From Culex pipiens pallens (taxonomy: Eukaryota > Arthropoda > Insecta > Diptera > Culicidae), in contig NC_068937.1 in NCBI RefSeq assembly GCF_016801865.2, positions 68,011,452-68,075,451 of the forward strand: a stretch of 64,000 nucleotides of DNA, read 5' to 3'. The translations under genes were made by a program, and so were the position numbers. Below, piece after piece: positions 44,124 through 56,375 of this stretch. The notes beneath the pieces were generated by a model. The model was not told the origin of the DNA, did not search any database, and worked only from the letters and a program-made list of their open reading frames with translations. How positions within the stretch are numbered: the first letter of the stretch is position 1; each line of letters opens with the position of its first letter.

Positions 44124-44150
44124 GCCTTTCTTACTAAAGAATATAACAAT
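44124..44150 (+). repeat. GCCTTTCTTACTAAAGAA MITE end
   Basis: Inverted match to the ends at 49658 and 50383. It may be the left end of an element whose right end is one of those. Confidence 0.55.
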
Positions 44151-44613
44151 GGTAGAACTTCTTTCAATTAATAACATCGAATTTGTTTATTTATAACGTC
44201 AGCACAAAAGAAAGTCTTCCCAGATCAAAAGTCCGTAGACGCACGATGTTTTGTAAGGCAACGATGTTTTTCGAAAATTTCGATGAACTGTATGCTACGC
44301 GTTAGAGCGAAAGAGAAAGCATGCTTTGTATTTTCATCGAAGTTTCGCTAAGCATGCTATCTCGTTCTTTCATGTCTACGAATTTTTCGGCAGTTCTGTC
44401 AAACGCAAAATTTCTCGTTTGCGTGTTTGGCTGTAAAAAAAGTTAGGCCACGACGGTTTACCGGAGCAACTCCGGGTTTTCCGGCCCCTGGTGCATTGCA
44501 ATGGAAGCGGCTTGAGCAAGTGAGTAAGTAAATTACGAAAGCGATTCTAACTGCGGTCGTGAACATCAAATTCGGCAAAGTTTTTTTTTCATACTTATTT
44601 CCTCTCCTTCCAG

Positions 44614-47060
44614 AGCTGCAGCGAAACCAAGATGGACACCGATTCTGACGTAGAGGACGACGACTTCAGCTACGGAACGTCCCCTTTCAGAACCAGAACC
44701 AGTCAACTAACAACGGTTGTGCCAAATGGCCAACGGTGACCAAGTGGTCTGTGGTGCTGGCGACGAAAACAACTAATCTGGCATTCGGTGGTAGCGGAAC
44801 CGGTGCTGCAAGAGCGCAGGTACAACAATAATTATTGTTCTTGGAATCTCAAACCCGAACTAACCTTCCTCTCTTTTAGGCAAAATACTTTGGTCGTCAA
44901 ACCCGGAAAGAACAGAAACGGCAGTCGGTTCTGGAGTAGGGTGTCCCGCTTTTGCCAATCTGCAAAGCATAACGGCGCAGAATAACTTGGGGCGACCGGT
45001 TCAGACAGAGAACCTGGAAGCTGCCCACATGAGTGGTACCGGTGAGGATCCCCGAACTCCGCCAACTACGGCAACGCAAAGCTGAATGAATCCGTCGAGA
45101 AGACACCAAACGAGGCGGTGAGCCAGCAGTAGCCATGCAAGTCAGTGTCCGGAAACAGTTGCAGAGAAGCGTTACCCATCGACAAACTAATCACGGTCAA
45201 GAGCGCGGGAAGGTCGGCAAATCAACGCTTGCTGGCAAACAATCTCCAGGATGTGCGCGAGAAAATTGCCAAGGCAGGGGTCGTCAACATGAGCCGGTTA
45301 AATCGAGACGAGCGTGAATAATACGATGGTTTCTGAGGGCATGCAGGTGTCTTTCGTTTTTTCCAGAACCAGCAACATCAGCAGCATTGGCACCAGCCGG
45401 GACTTCTCCAATGACGGAGTGGCCAGTAGGGACGACGACGATCAATTTCTGGACACCAGCGGAGAATACGATGATGGCTCCGGCGAGGCGTAACACAATT
45501 ATAAATTTAAGGATCTTTCATAATATGATCACACCCATTAATTTTTATTTAACATTTTTGTAAACGGTTTTTTTTATTAATTTCACAGAGTTTCCGGTCT
45601 CGTCGCCGACCAAGAAGATTTGCGGTCTTCCAACATCAAGAACCTGACGGCTGCAAAATATTTCGGTGTGACCAGACTCGTTTAGGCCGGTCAGTGACAA
45701 GAACGCCGGCGGTGGCGCTGGAGCCCAGTTTCGGGGACAACGATGCTGAGCAGAAACTACATCTAGTGACCAATCAGAACGTGACGACCATGAGTCAAGA
45801 AACGCTCCAAAACCTCTGAAGACTCGATCAGCCATATCCTCCAGGCCCGTTCCAGGTCATCCAACCACGCGCACAGCGCTGCATGGCCAGGTAGTGAACT
45901 TTTAAGTTTGCCGGCAGTTTCTTTGCTCACAACAAAGAGTTCATGGATTGGAAAGTTTGCCAATTGCTCCGTAAACATCCCAAGCTGGTTTCACTCAAGG
46001 TGCAGGAAAATCTCCATCACCACTGGGGCCAAGAGCGGACTGCAACTGTTGCTTCAGATTTTAAAGCACGAGCTGTGATCTGACCATGTTCATCGTGACG
46101 AACCTACCCTGACACAATATCTTCTGGAAAACTCCCGGCAGAAGACAGAAGTCTGCAGGTTGGCAGGTGCGTGTTTTCAGTGACCGCAACAATTTATGTG
46201 GCCGAGCATGCCACCCACCCACACCCACATCCAGCCACGAGATCAACAACCAGAACGCGGAAAACGGCAATCGTTTTAAATTGCACCCGGCGAACTGCAC
46301 GTAACGTCTACCTGGAGAACAAACGCAAGCAGCCACAGTCTCGCTTCTCCAGCATGGGTCCGATAACCGGTCAGCCTTGGCCAGCAAGAAATAGTAAGTT
46401 CAAAGATCTTTTATAATATGATCACAATTGTTTATTTTTATTTATATTTCCTTTTGAAATTTATCTCACAGAATTCCCCCCTGCGAAATGTTCCGGTGTG
46501 GTCAACCTGCTGAGAACGGCACAGATTCGTTTGAGGCGGTCAGTTGTTCGCCAAAACTTATCCCGGAAAAGTGACCGGTATCTCCGACGCGTGAGAAATG
46601 CCACTATCCTGGAGCTGGCTTCACTGTAAAGCGGTCAAGTTCCGGTCGATTGAATCTCGTCCAGCTCCAAGATTGATAACGGGACCACCACCTCCACTGC
46701 GGAAGTGGCACAGCGCAGGAATAATCGATGGCATGTTGAAGGAAATCAACAGATGACTGCTTGGCCGTGTGGGGCAAGTTCGAGGGGTTTGGTGCAACGA
46801 GCCGTCCACGAAGATGAATCTGCTGCAGGAATTCCAACACATGGCGCTGTTCAAATTGCTTGTGGTCAACCGGAACGAGGACCCAGGGTACCCAATCGTG
46901 GTCACGAACAATAATTCCAACTGGTGAGTTTGTTTTTGAAGCAAAACATTATGTTTGCTAATCCCAGTGTAATACTTTTTTTCTCATTAAATAGGCTGAT
47001 GCCGTCTGGAACCAGCACGCGGGGCGTTTATGGATCAACATGTTCCCTCAGAAAATACTA
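44614..47060 (+). pseudogene. decayed multi-exon gene, unrecognised
   Basis: The first coding exon follows CTCCTTCCAG at 44613; ATG 44632 gives MDTDSDVEDDDFSYGTSPF then a TGA at 44737. A 60-nt intron (44820-44879) has GTACAA and TTTTAG borders. Coding-like segments, separated by frameshifts and stops, include ITAQNNLGRPVQTENLEAAH, RLLANNLQDVREKIAKAGVV (about 45200), ISSIGTSRDFSNDGVASRDD (about 45370) and FMDWKVCQLLRKHPKLVSLK (about 45940). MNLLQEFQHMALFKLLVVNR lies about 46815, and WNQHAGRLWINMFPQKI after an intron ending at about 46994. Two introns share AATATGATCACA and are followed by similar exon starts, so part of the gene is duplicated. A nuclear or scaffold protein is possible, but I do not name a family. 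Confidence 0.5.
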
Positions 47061-47769
47061 ACGGATCTGTGCGAATAACCGGAATTACTACGTGGGATGA
47101 ACATGGCACAGAAAGTGCCCTCGGAAAGACGCTACTCAAGATCAGACTTGAAGACGGGAACCGTGTTCCTAGGATTTCTTCCCCCTCAAAAGTGGCCAGT
47201 ACTAGTTCAAAATGCGGTCCACATTCCTAAAAATAATCACTCCAGCCGCAATCCGGAATTGACGGCCAAGGCCTTGCAAGTGCCCTCGGATTGACGCAGC
47301 ATGGAACAGATTCCAAGGACGGTCCCGGCCCTACAAGTGTTCACGAAACCTTCAAAGTAAAGTTGCACAAAAGAACCAGGTCCAGATCAATCGTAACCGG
47401 TTCACGTTCCTGGAACTTTTCCCCCGCTGCTATCCGGAAGTGCCACTTGTGACGGCCATGAACTTGTAAGTGACGACGAAAGCAACGCTGCACGGAAGTG
47501 GCCCCGGCCCTGCAAGGGTCCCCGGAACAACGCTGCGCTTAAAAAGGCGGGTGAAATGCTGCACGATCCAGATTGACCGGATTCGGTCCCCATTTGCCTG
47601 AAGTTTTTCTCTCCTTCCTTTAAACGGCTTTCAAGTGGAAAATGTCGGAAATAATCGGAAAATCGGAGTGCAGACTTATTTTTAAGTTTAATTAACTTTA
47701 TAACAGGCAAATTTATAACAATAAACAAAGGAAATTCAAAAACTAACTTAATCCACCTATGTGGTTGGA
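47061..47769 (+). other. possible 3' part of the decayed gene
   Basis: GC-rich, with repeated AAGTGCCCTCGGA and GGAAGTGCCACTTG-type words and an AATAAA near 47718. No frame is long enough to interpret. Confidence 0.3.
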
Positions 47770-48661
47770 GCCTTCCTCACTCATTACCAACAATAGCTGT
47801 ACACAAATTTCATCTATTTTATAGATCCGGAATAAAATGTACACCATATCTCAAGACAGGGTTGCCAGATCGTCATTGTTTTGGACTCGTTGGAAAGGTC
47901 TTTCGATAACCTAACCAACGATGGGTCGGATGGTGGATCCGGACATAGTTTACATACATTTAAGTGAGATCCGGCTTCCAAAAAGTACATCAATATCACT
48001 TAAGGGGCCATATCTCGAGACAGGGTTGCCAGATCTTCAATGTTTTGGACTCGTTGGAAAGGTCTTGCGATAACCTAACCAACGATGGGTCGGATGGTGC
48101 ATCCGGACATAGTTTACATACATTTAAGTGAGATCCTGCTTCCAAAAAGTACACCAATATCACTTAAGGGGCCATATCTCGAGACAGGGTTGCCAGATCT
48201 CCAATGTTTTGGACTCGTTGGAAAGGTCTTTCGATAACCTAACCAACGATGGGTCGGATGGTGGATCCGGACATATTTTACATACATTTAAGTGAGATCC
48301 GGATATATGTGAAAACACATTTTTATACATAACTTTTGAACTACTTATCGAAACTTCAATCTGTATAAAACTCGATCTATGGGACCCTAAACCAAGTCGA
48401 ATGCAACAGGTTCGGGTCAAATCGGTTCAGCCAGTGCCGAGAAACATGAGCTAGTTTGTTGGTCACATACATACATACACACACACATACACACACACAT
48501 ACACACACACATACACACACACATACACACACACATACACACAGACATTTGTTCAGTTTTCGATTCTGAGTCGATATGTATACATGAAGGTGGGTCAACG
48601 ACGTTTTTTTACAAAGTTCATTTTTAGAGCAGGATTATAGCCTTACCTCAGTGAGGAAGGC
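47770..48661. mobile_element. MITE with GCCTTCCTCACT ends and internal 164-bp repeats
   Basis: 12-bp inverted ends at 47770-47781 and 48650-48661. Inside are three copies of a 163-165-bp unit (starts about 47851, 48014, 48179), each with GACAGGGTTGCCAGATC and ACGATGGGTCGGATGG. The right half has an ACACAC/ACATAC microsatellite. No coding capacity. Confidence 0.75.
48466..48547 (+). repeat. ACATACACACAC microsatellite
   Basis: About eight near-perfect decamers CATACACACA. It makes a false VCVCVC frame on the minus strand. Confidence 0.95.
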
Positions 48662-49523
48662 AAAACGACTGTTTTAATAAAAACAAATCTAATGACAGAT
48701 GACAGAAAAAGAAGAAGAAGAACACAAAAAACAGGTTGATGCGCGTCCGATTTTTCACCATTACGTCGTTCTTACATCACCCCCGCACGTAGGCCTCTCG
48801 CGATGTTCGAACAAGGTTGACAGGTTTACGTTTCGGGTGCAAAATACCTTGATTCGGGTCTGATGCGTGTCTCAAAATCAGACCCGCATCGGCCCCTGTA
48901 GGCCTGATCGTCGCTCTTACGATCAGACCCGATCGGCCCCGTATTTCTTACTGGGTTATGATGAAAGCAAAGTATTATGATGATATTATGGGTATTATGA
49001 ATGATATGAATTCCAAAAGAAATAAAAACGCAATTTTCACCAAAAGAATATTTTTAATCGTACAATATGTTTGTACGTTTCTAATCAAACAAGCGTTTAT
49101 GACAAACGCGATCATAGCAAGCTTCCCAACAACGCACACCGCGGTTTTGGTTTTCTAGTTTCGGTACGAGCCCTTTTGTGTGACTGTGTTGGTGTTTTGG
49201 TTCATCGTACCAGCGCACCAAGAAAACAAAACCGAAAAAATTAAGTCTACATTTGGGCGATTTTAGGAGCGCACGGGAAACAAAATGATTGTAGCCGGAT
49301 GAATGTCCTATGTCACAAAGGTTTTTGCATAAACATTGGACAGTTATGCAAAAACGGACAGGGCAAAAGAAAACGAAAAGCTACGATATCTTACATATTG
49401 AAGGAAACATCGGTAGACAAGCTACTACAAAATGAGTATAAGTCGAGCCACAAAATATATGCGCCAGCATTCTCGCGCCAGTATTCGAAGCTCAACTTGA
49501 CAACTTGACGACTTGGCGACGAA
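48662..49523. other. unassigned
   Basis: An AAG triplet run (about 48706-48722) and two facing copies of AGACCCG[AC]TCGGCCCC (about 48880-48940). No gene recognised. Confidence 0.4.
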
Positions 49524-49658
49524 GCGTCAAAAATCGATGCAGTGTGATTTTTTGACGATTTTTCCGATTAAAATTCATGCTGAATCGACATATTTACGAA
49601 GATGGAAGTGACGTCCTGCCTTAAAGTAAAACCTATACCTTTCTTTAGTAAGAAAGGC
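49524..49658 (+). repeat. 135-bp direct repeat, copy 1 (MITE right end)
   Basis: Runs from GCGTCAAAAATCGATGCAG to TTTAGTAAGAAAGGC. Nearly identical to 50249-50383. Confidence 0.9.
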
Positions 49659-50248
49659 AAAAAGTAAATCGTTCTAAAAATTGATCGGGATTGCCGATCG
49701 ATGTCGAATTTGTTTCAGATGCTCACTCATGGTCTGTACTATGAATGTAGCAAGAAATTTTGAATAAAATCAGAAATGAAAAATGTTGGCGAAGGTCAAC
49801 AGGTGGGCTTTTACCTTTTTTTGGGTTTTTTTTTCTTATGGTAGGTCAATCAAATGGCTCTAACTCCAGAACCATATTATGAATCTGGATGAAAATTTGG
49901 GAGGTTGTAGGGCTCGAAAAATGCAATTTTTGAGATAAATAAAAGAAATGAAAATGAAAAAATTTGACCAAATTTCATTTGAAAACTGTGTATTTTGCTG
50001 AAAAGTCTGGCCGCATCCGAAAACAGATGGATATTTCGAAATTTGCGCGGCAACTCGCCCAGGTTCAGCACACTAGCTTTCATCTGCATTCAGAAGAATC
50101 GAAATCGGATTAAGGGAGCTGAGAACGGCGCGACACAAAATTTTGCAAAATTTTACCACATACTAACATCACTCGACCTCCACGAAATTTATTTTCTCAA
50201 AATTCGAGGGTTGGAGATAGACGAGTTCTGTCATGGTGAATCGATAGA
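49659..50248. other. unassigned between direct repeats
   Basis: Open on the plus strand at 49995-50336 but without domain; composition like the neighbouring MITEs. Confidence 0.35.
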
Positions 50249-50383
50249 GCGTCAAAAATCGATGCAGTGTGATTTTTTGACGATTTTTCCGATTAAAATT
50301 CATGCTGAATCGACATATTTACGAAGATGGAAATGACGTCCTGCCTTAAAGTAAAACCTATACCTTTCTTTAGTAAGAAAGGC
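50249..50383 (+). repeat. 135-bp direct repeat, copy 2 (MITE right end)
   Basis: About one mismatch to 49524-49658, offset 725 bp. Confidence 0.9.
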
Positions 50384-50786
50384 TAAAAGATGAATTTTGC
50401 TCACTTTTCATAATAAACAGATATGTTTTGTTAACAAATTTGGCTTTAAACAACAAAAAAAAAACCTAACATACATTTAAACACATTTATTTCCGAAAAA
50501 GATCAGAGAAAACGTTTCAAAAACCACTGTAAACATAAGAATAATTTTAAAAAAGTAATTTTGAAGCACATTTTTCCATATTAATTAATTAAATGGTTGA
50601 CCGAAACTAAACAATAGATTTGTTTACAGTTGCTGATAAAACCACACATGTTTATTTAAAAAAAAAGTTTTGTTCTTGATTTATTATTATAAAATATAAT
50701 TTCAAACTGCAATTATAATGCTTCAGTTAAGTACAATTGACTACAGTTTTGATTAATTATATTTTTTACGGCTTCAGCATTTTGGG
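50384..50786. other. unassigned AT-rich spacer
   Basis: No feature seen. Confidence 0.4.
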
Positions 50787-50788
50787 TA

Positions 50789-51346
50789 CAGTCATCCCAC
50801 ATATTCGGAACACTTTTGTGATAATTTATCAATAGCATGCCAAATGCAGCTCTTCGCTCGACCCTTCTATTTTCAGGACCTTTATTTGGACATTCTCTTG
50901 CTATTTCACTAGTAAAAGTAGTACTTTTTAAACAAAAAACTGCATTTCAAGAATATTTTATTACGAGCAGCAAAAAACTGCCTCCAAACTGCCTGTTTCA
51001 TAATTGTGGTTTGTTATTGTGCCTTCCACAATTGTGGGACACCTGAATTTAACGGATATTTTTACAAAAAAAAAAGTTATCAGACCATTGATAAAACATC
51101 ACTGAGCTTGAGTTTCACTGGTTGCAGTGTTTGAAGTCATTATTTTGTTACAAATATGTACTCCTGGAGAGATCCAAAGTTTGTTTACATCCGTAAGAAA
51201 AAAGTGTTCCGAATTTGTGGATTTCAAGGGTCAAAGAAAAGCTTTCAAATGAAGTAAAAGCGAATCATTAAGTTGAATAATCGATTTGCTATGATTTTTT
51301 GAACATTTGCCGATCTGTAAACTGTTCCGAATATGAGGGATGACTG
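50789..51346. mobile_element. 558-bp TA-flanked MITE
   Basis: Inverted ends of 24 bp with one mismatch (CAGTCATCCCACATATTCGG). TA at 50787-50788 and 51347-51348. A remnant end lies near 7520. IS630-Tc1-mariner-like ends; no transposase. The frame at 50837-51046 is not considered a gene. Confidence 0.9.
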
Positions 51347-51922
51347 TACTTTTAACATGAAACAGCTATATTTATACTCATAATTTAAAAAAAAATGCGT
51401 TTAGGTTGATAACAACAAGCATTTATTGTATTTTTAAGAGAAACTTTTGCTTAAATACACAGTTTTCTTCATTTTTGAAGGTTAAATTAACAGGGGTCCA
51501 CTTTTGGAAAAGTTTGGATTTTCGTTGTCCTATATTGGACCCCCCTAATTTTTGCTCGAAAATGAGCAGTTCTTCGCTTTTTTTGGTAAAGTTCCTTAAA
51601 CTTACATTATTTCGACTTGCTGAAGTTAAATAATCAGTGAAAATATGATTGGATAGTTAATTCAATCATAAAATATAAATGCAGTTTTGTTGTGAAAATG
51701 CTAGTGGCCATGGCTGATTTCAGATGCCGAACTCGAAACACTTATTTTGGTGAAAAGGGCAATTCAATAATAGTCAATATTTTTTCGAATGATGCTGAAC
51801 ATGCCAATGAAAAGATTTGTAGACAACAACACGCTTGAAATTGTGATTTTAATGAATTTTTCATCAAAAACCCTTCAGAGGGTCCACTGTAGGAAAGGGG
51901 TCCACTAATGGATAACGTACCC

Positions 51923-52495
51923 TATTACATTGGTATAGTAGTTGTCCTAAGCTGAGATGAGGAGTACCCTTAGAAACTGTTTAATTCAAAGAAAGATTTT
52001 GGTTTTGAGCGAATAATTCAACTGAAGAAAGAACATCACATTTCTTCAATATTTTATTTTGTTTTATTATTTTAGTGTTTTAATGAATTTGAGCATGAAT
52101 CGTTTTTAAGTTTATAAATTGATTTTTTTAGAAGTAGATTAACTTAAAGTCAATGTAACTTTTGCCAACAAAAAGTTGTTTATATTACATTGAAAAACTG
52201 ATGATCTATGAAACTTGCAATATCAAATGAAGGGAAAATTTATTTTAATATTTAATGAACCTCTTAATTATTTTTGACATTAAAAAATATTGTTGACTTT
52301 CAGTACATCATTTTATTAACAGATTGATTAAAAGTTATTAACAAAAACATAAAAAATAGATAAGACTGTTATCCCTTAAAAAATAAACAATGTAACTGAG
52401 TTTTGTGGCATGTGGCAATATAAAATGAATATTTATGGGAAAAACTCAATACATAAATCGATTTAATTTAAAAATCAATTTTGATAATTAATTCA
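51923..52495. other. unassigned AT-rich spacer
   Basis: No gene or transposon end recognised. Confidence 0.4.
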
Positions 52496-53440
52496 ATTTA
52501 TACGCAATCTTTTTTCACAGTACGCTTTCACTGTGCGCGCACACTCTCTCTCTCTTTTCGCTTTTCTCCCACTTGCTGCTTACGCTCGCACACACGGCGA
52601 AATGTCAAAACAGGAATCAAAACAAACCGGTGCTGTGCGCAGCGCCTGTATTTTTTTTTGTTTTGTAAATCGGGTGGGCAATTTGTGGCGATAGTCGTAT
52701 GTATTTGTGTTTGTTTATGTGTAGTGAGTAAGGGGAAAGTGGAGGTTGTCGTTTTACCGCGGAAAAGAACGATTTGTAGCGAGAATCTTGTGTGTTTTTG
52801 CGTCACCAATTTGATGCATTAGAAGAAGGAAAACTAAGTAGATTCACCACCGCCAGAGTGGGCCACCAATGGAAACTGAGGCTTCAATTCGGTGTGGAGT
52901 GAACCCGGCAGGTTGTGCTGTTTTTGTTTATGTGTTTTATGTCGGTAATTGCGTGTGTTTTAGTTTGTTTATGTGAGTGATGTGGTTTGCAAAAGAATTT
53001 GGAGGAGGTTTTTTCGCGGTCGACTTTTGCACCTGTCACAGAAGAAGTCAGAAGAGGAATCCCCGTTGCCGGTATGGTCACCATCATTCAGCTCTACGGA
53101 AGCTCTACAATCTTCAGATTCTTCCTGTGGCAGACGGTGCTAATTTTGCTTCTTAACAGAAGCATCTCGCGGAAGAGGAGCTTTGCAGTCGCAAGGTATT
53201 ATTTAATTTTTTTCAGCCCCCTAAGTTTTTGTTCTGCTGCAGCTTGTCCCCTCCGTCATTTTTTTTCAGCCTCTGAAAGTTGCGTTTTGTAACTGTGTCC
53301 AGCGGGACGGGTCCTACCTATTTAGCAGCATCATCTTCCACCGGAAGATTTAAGGGCCTCCATCGTTCCGGTAGCCATAATTTGCATTGGACAAATCCGG
53401 TAATTTCGACAACGGAATTCTCGTTTTTATTCAGATAAGT
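52496..53440 (+). other. gene-start-like region, unassigned
   Basis: Rich in TCTCTC and GTGTGT words, with higher GC than the flanks. Short coding-like pieces include KKSEEESPLPVWSPSFSS (about 53040-53100) and YLAASSSTGRFKGLHRSGSH (about 53320), separated by pyrimidine-rich CAG and GGTATT sites. Frames do not join cleanly. It may be a 5' gene or transposon leader fragment. Confidence 0.25.
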
Positions 53441-54650
53441 ATTGCTTTCATTTTGTAGTAGTTACATTTAATAGGCGGAGTACCTTTACAAAAATGATTT
53501 GGATTTTCATTTGGGAATTGATACTTTGTGTTCTCTTCTCTTTCACAGGACAGAAATTTCAGGACAACCATCATCATATCATAGTATTCATCATAATGAA
53601 TTTTTTGGATGGATTTAGAGATCATTTACAAGGTATGTTAAAAAGTATTGTTATGTGAACATATCACTGTCTCGTCAATTCTCGTTTGGTTTTTTTTAAA
53701 GATAATGGTTTTAATTGAAAACATTCATGGTGTTAATTTTTGAGATTTTACCCTTAAAACTACCATTTAGAAAAACTTCTTGCAAATTGTAATTCTCGCT
53801 TACTTTTTAAAAAGGTCCTATGTAAATAGGAAACCCATGGCGCATTGGTGGTTTTTAAAAGTAATCTAGAATTTTTGATTGGCAAGAATAAAAAGGAATA
53901 TAAAATTATGCAATTTAGCATTTCAAATAGAAGATTACACCAACTGTATGATTAACGATTTTTTCTTTCGTATTCATTCATACTTTCGTTTTGCAAAATC
54001 ATTTTCAATCAAAGTCATCTGGTTTATGGTACCCATGACTATTAATGTTAACCCCAAATCAAACAAAACAATCAATTTTATGTAAATAAATTAGACTCTA
54101 GTACATTTATATATTTTCAGAAAATAAAAAAAACACCAATATATCACTCATTTTCATAGTTCTTTTGTGTTTTCAGATGACAGTTTTCGACATTAAAAAA
54201 ACTTCTTGTGACTATTTTTTTGTAAACAGTGCATTGGGCTTAGTCCTTTTAAGTTTTCTGTCGAAAAATACCATCTGAAAATAAAAATGTATCATGGGAA
54301 GTTGCGAAATATGGATTTCTTCACAAATCACGACTTTTCATGATACATTAATGTTTCTGGATGATATTTTTACGAACAGTTTTTTTCAGGAAAAAACCTG
54401 AACTTGTCTTGATTTTTTTATGTTTCTGGATGATATTTTTCGCACCAATTTTTTCAGGAAAAAGTAATGTAATTTTCTGATCGGGAAAGCAATTTCTGTA
54501 TTACTAAAGTAAAACTTTCAAATAGAAAATGATTTATTTTTGTCTCTTTCAACGTTCAAATAAAAGTTCAGACTTTTATGCCAAAAGTAAAAAAAAACAA
54601 GTTTTGCTTAATCTTCCTTAATATTAAACGGGTATAAAAAATTACAAGCT
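53441..54650. other. unassigned AT-rich region with small repeats
   Basis: Two direct copies of TTTCTGGATGATATTTTT at about 54352 and 54423; an ATGTATCATG/CATGATACAT pair around 54290-54345. No gene. Confidence 0.4.
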
Positions 54651-54654
54651 GAAA

Positions 54655-55210
54655 TGCTGATATTTGGCGAAGAATAGTCAATACCGCAAAACTTTTCACC
54701 GACATTGAAGTTGTATTGTTAAATCTTATGGTGATTTTTTTGGAAACATTTCATCGCACAAATTTAATGGGATTGTGGAGTAAAAGATGATCGAATTGTT
54801 CATCTAGCGCTCACATTCGATTCCAGAACCAAGTTGCCTGCCGGTATGGAGATCAAAAATACATACATAGAGTAATCTACGTGCGCGTATTGTGTATTGC
54901 GTGTACGTACACGAAAAAGATTGAGGTTAAATTTTGTACCGGCCAGCAAAACAAATGGCGTACTAGTGTGCGTGAGAGTGGGCTTAGATAACTCTATAGA
55001 GTTATCTACGTGCGCATGTATTGCGTGTTTGTACACGAAGGGTTTTTAGGTTAAAATTTGTACCCGCCAGCAAAAACAAATGGTAAGCTAGTGTGCGTGA
55101 GATCGGGCTTAGATAGCTCTATACATTTCATCGCACAAATTTAATGGCACATGTCAGGAAGACGTTTGGCGAAGAAGTGTCAATCCCTGCCAAACTTTTC
55201 ACTGACATAC
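54655..55210 (+). repeat. duplicated block with 22-bp palindrome
   Basis: A unit with CTACGTGCGC and GTACACGAA repeats at about 54876 and 55006. Outer words TTTGGCGAAGAA and TTCATCGCACAAATTTAATG repeat at 54664/55165 and 54749/55126. The junction holds a perfect 22-bp palindrome at 54986-55007. Confidence 0.7.
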
Positions 55211-56375
55211 CATCTTAATGAAACCAAGACATTATCAACACTACTAAACACCAGAAAATTTCGACAGGGGCAACTCACAAATACTAATGCATGGACTAGT
55301 TTCAGATAGGGGCTACTCACGAATACAACTGCGTGGGCTAGTCAGGTTTTAGTGATAGGCGAGTCTAATGTCACTTAGCTCTCCCATCACCAACACGACA
55401 TGAGAAAACGTACCGTTGAAAAATTTCTAGCAAAACAATGCAAAAGGGCCGTTGTGGGTTGTAAACAAAGAGTGTATCCCTTTCAAGCCAGATGTAAAAT
55501 CCTCTAGCATAAGCAGTCCCAAGTAACCATCCAGCACTAAATAACAGTCACTGTTCGGCCCTTAATGCACTTTCACAGCTGCGAGTAAAAGCTGAATAGT
55601 GGCCGCTTTTGGACTTTTCTCGGCTGTTTAGGTGCTGGCCCCTACTGTTTTTCATCCAACCCTGCACAAAACGTCAAAAAATGAGAGGAGAAAAAATGTT
55701 GCTCTCTCTCCCTTTCCTCCCTAGTCATGCAGGCTACAAAATTCCGGTCAAGGCGTTCGAAATTGAACACTTTTGTCTTTTTCATATATCCGTGAGCCAA
55801 TATATAAATATAAATTAGATTAAGGGAAATGTCTAAAAAATAAAATTTATAAAAGATATACAAAAGAAGATAATTAATATTTAAAAAATGCTGTTGAAAG
55901 AAGTCTGCTCAATAAACTGGTAAGCAAAACTCAAAATATTATTTTCAGGAATCGGAGTACGTTGAATAAATTGAATCAAATGCAATGAAAGTGTGTTGCC
56001 AAAAGTGGTTGTTAAATTATTGCAAGCTTGGTAAGTAGTATTATTGATATTTCTTCTTTCCTCATTATTATTACATTTATTTACGTTTCTTTTTTCAGTT
56101 TATAGCCGAAATTAAGAATTTTGTATAAAATTGCTAATAATTTTCATATGTTTATTGCAGCAAAAGGTTCACTTTGATGTAAATTCTGTGCCCTACCACA
56201 AGAAAAAATAACTAAACCTGAGACCGTTGTAGATAATTCGCGATTAAAAGCTCCATAATTCCGACAGATGGCGCAAAGCATCGAAGAATGACGATTCAAA
56301 TTTTCGCTGTTCGGTTATATAGGAATGCAAACTTAAAATTGAATTTACAGCTCTTAGAACAACTTTTGAGAAACC
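55211..56375. other. unassigned, with MITE scraps
   Basis: GGGGCAACTCACAAATACTA and a diverged copy repeat at about 55267 and 55312. A lone CCCAAGTAACC end at about 55509 lacks a TA and a partner. A single arm of the 39946 hairpin lies at 55430. No gene. Confidence 0.4.

Larger units (their letters stand above)
43735..51922. mobile_element. 8.2-kb interval with inverted GTGGACCCC ends
   Basis: The left end GGGTATTTTAACCTATAGTG and the inverted right end GGGTACGTTATCCATTAGTG are both followed by GACCCC and flanked by TA. About 20 of 26 positions match. Subterminal zones repeat TATAGTGGACCC and GGGGTCCAC (about 43945, 43957, 51494, 51526, 51878). The interior holds a decayed gene and several younger MITEs. 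It could instead be two fragments of one family that happen to face each other. Confidence 0.5.

Noticed and set aside
48377..48598. VCVCVC-type frame
   Set aside because: Direct translation of the CA microsatellite.
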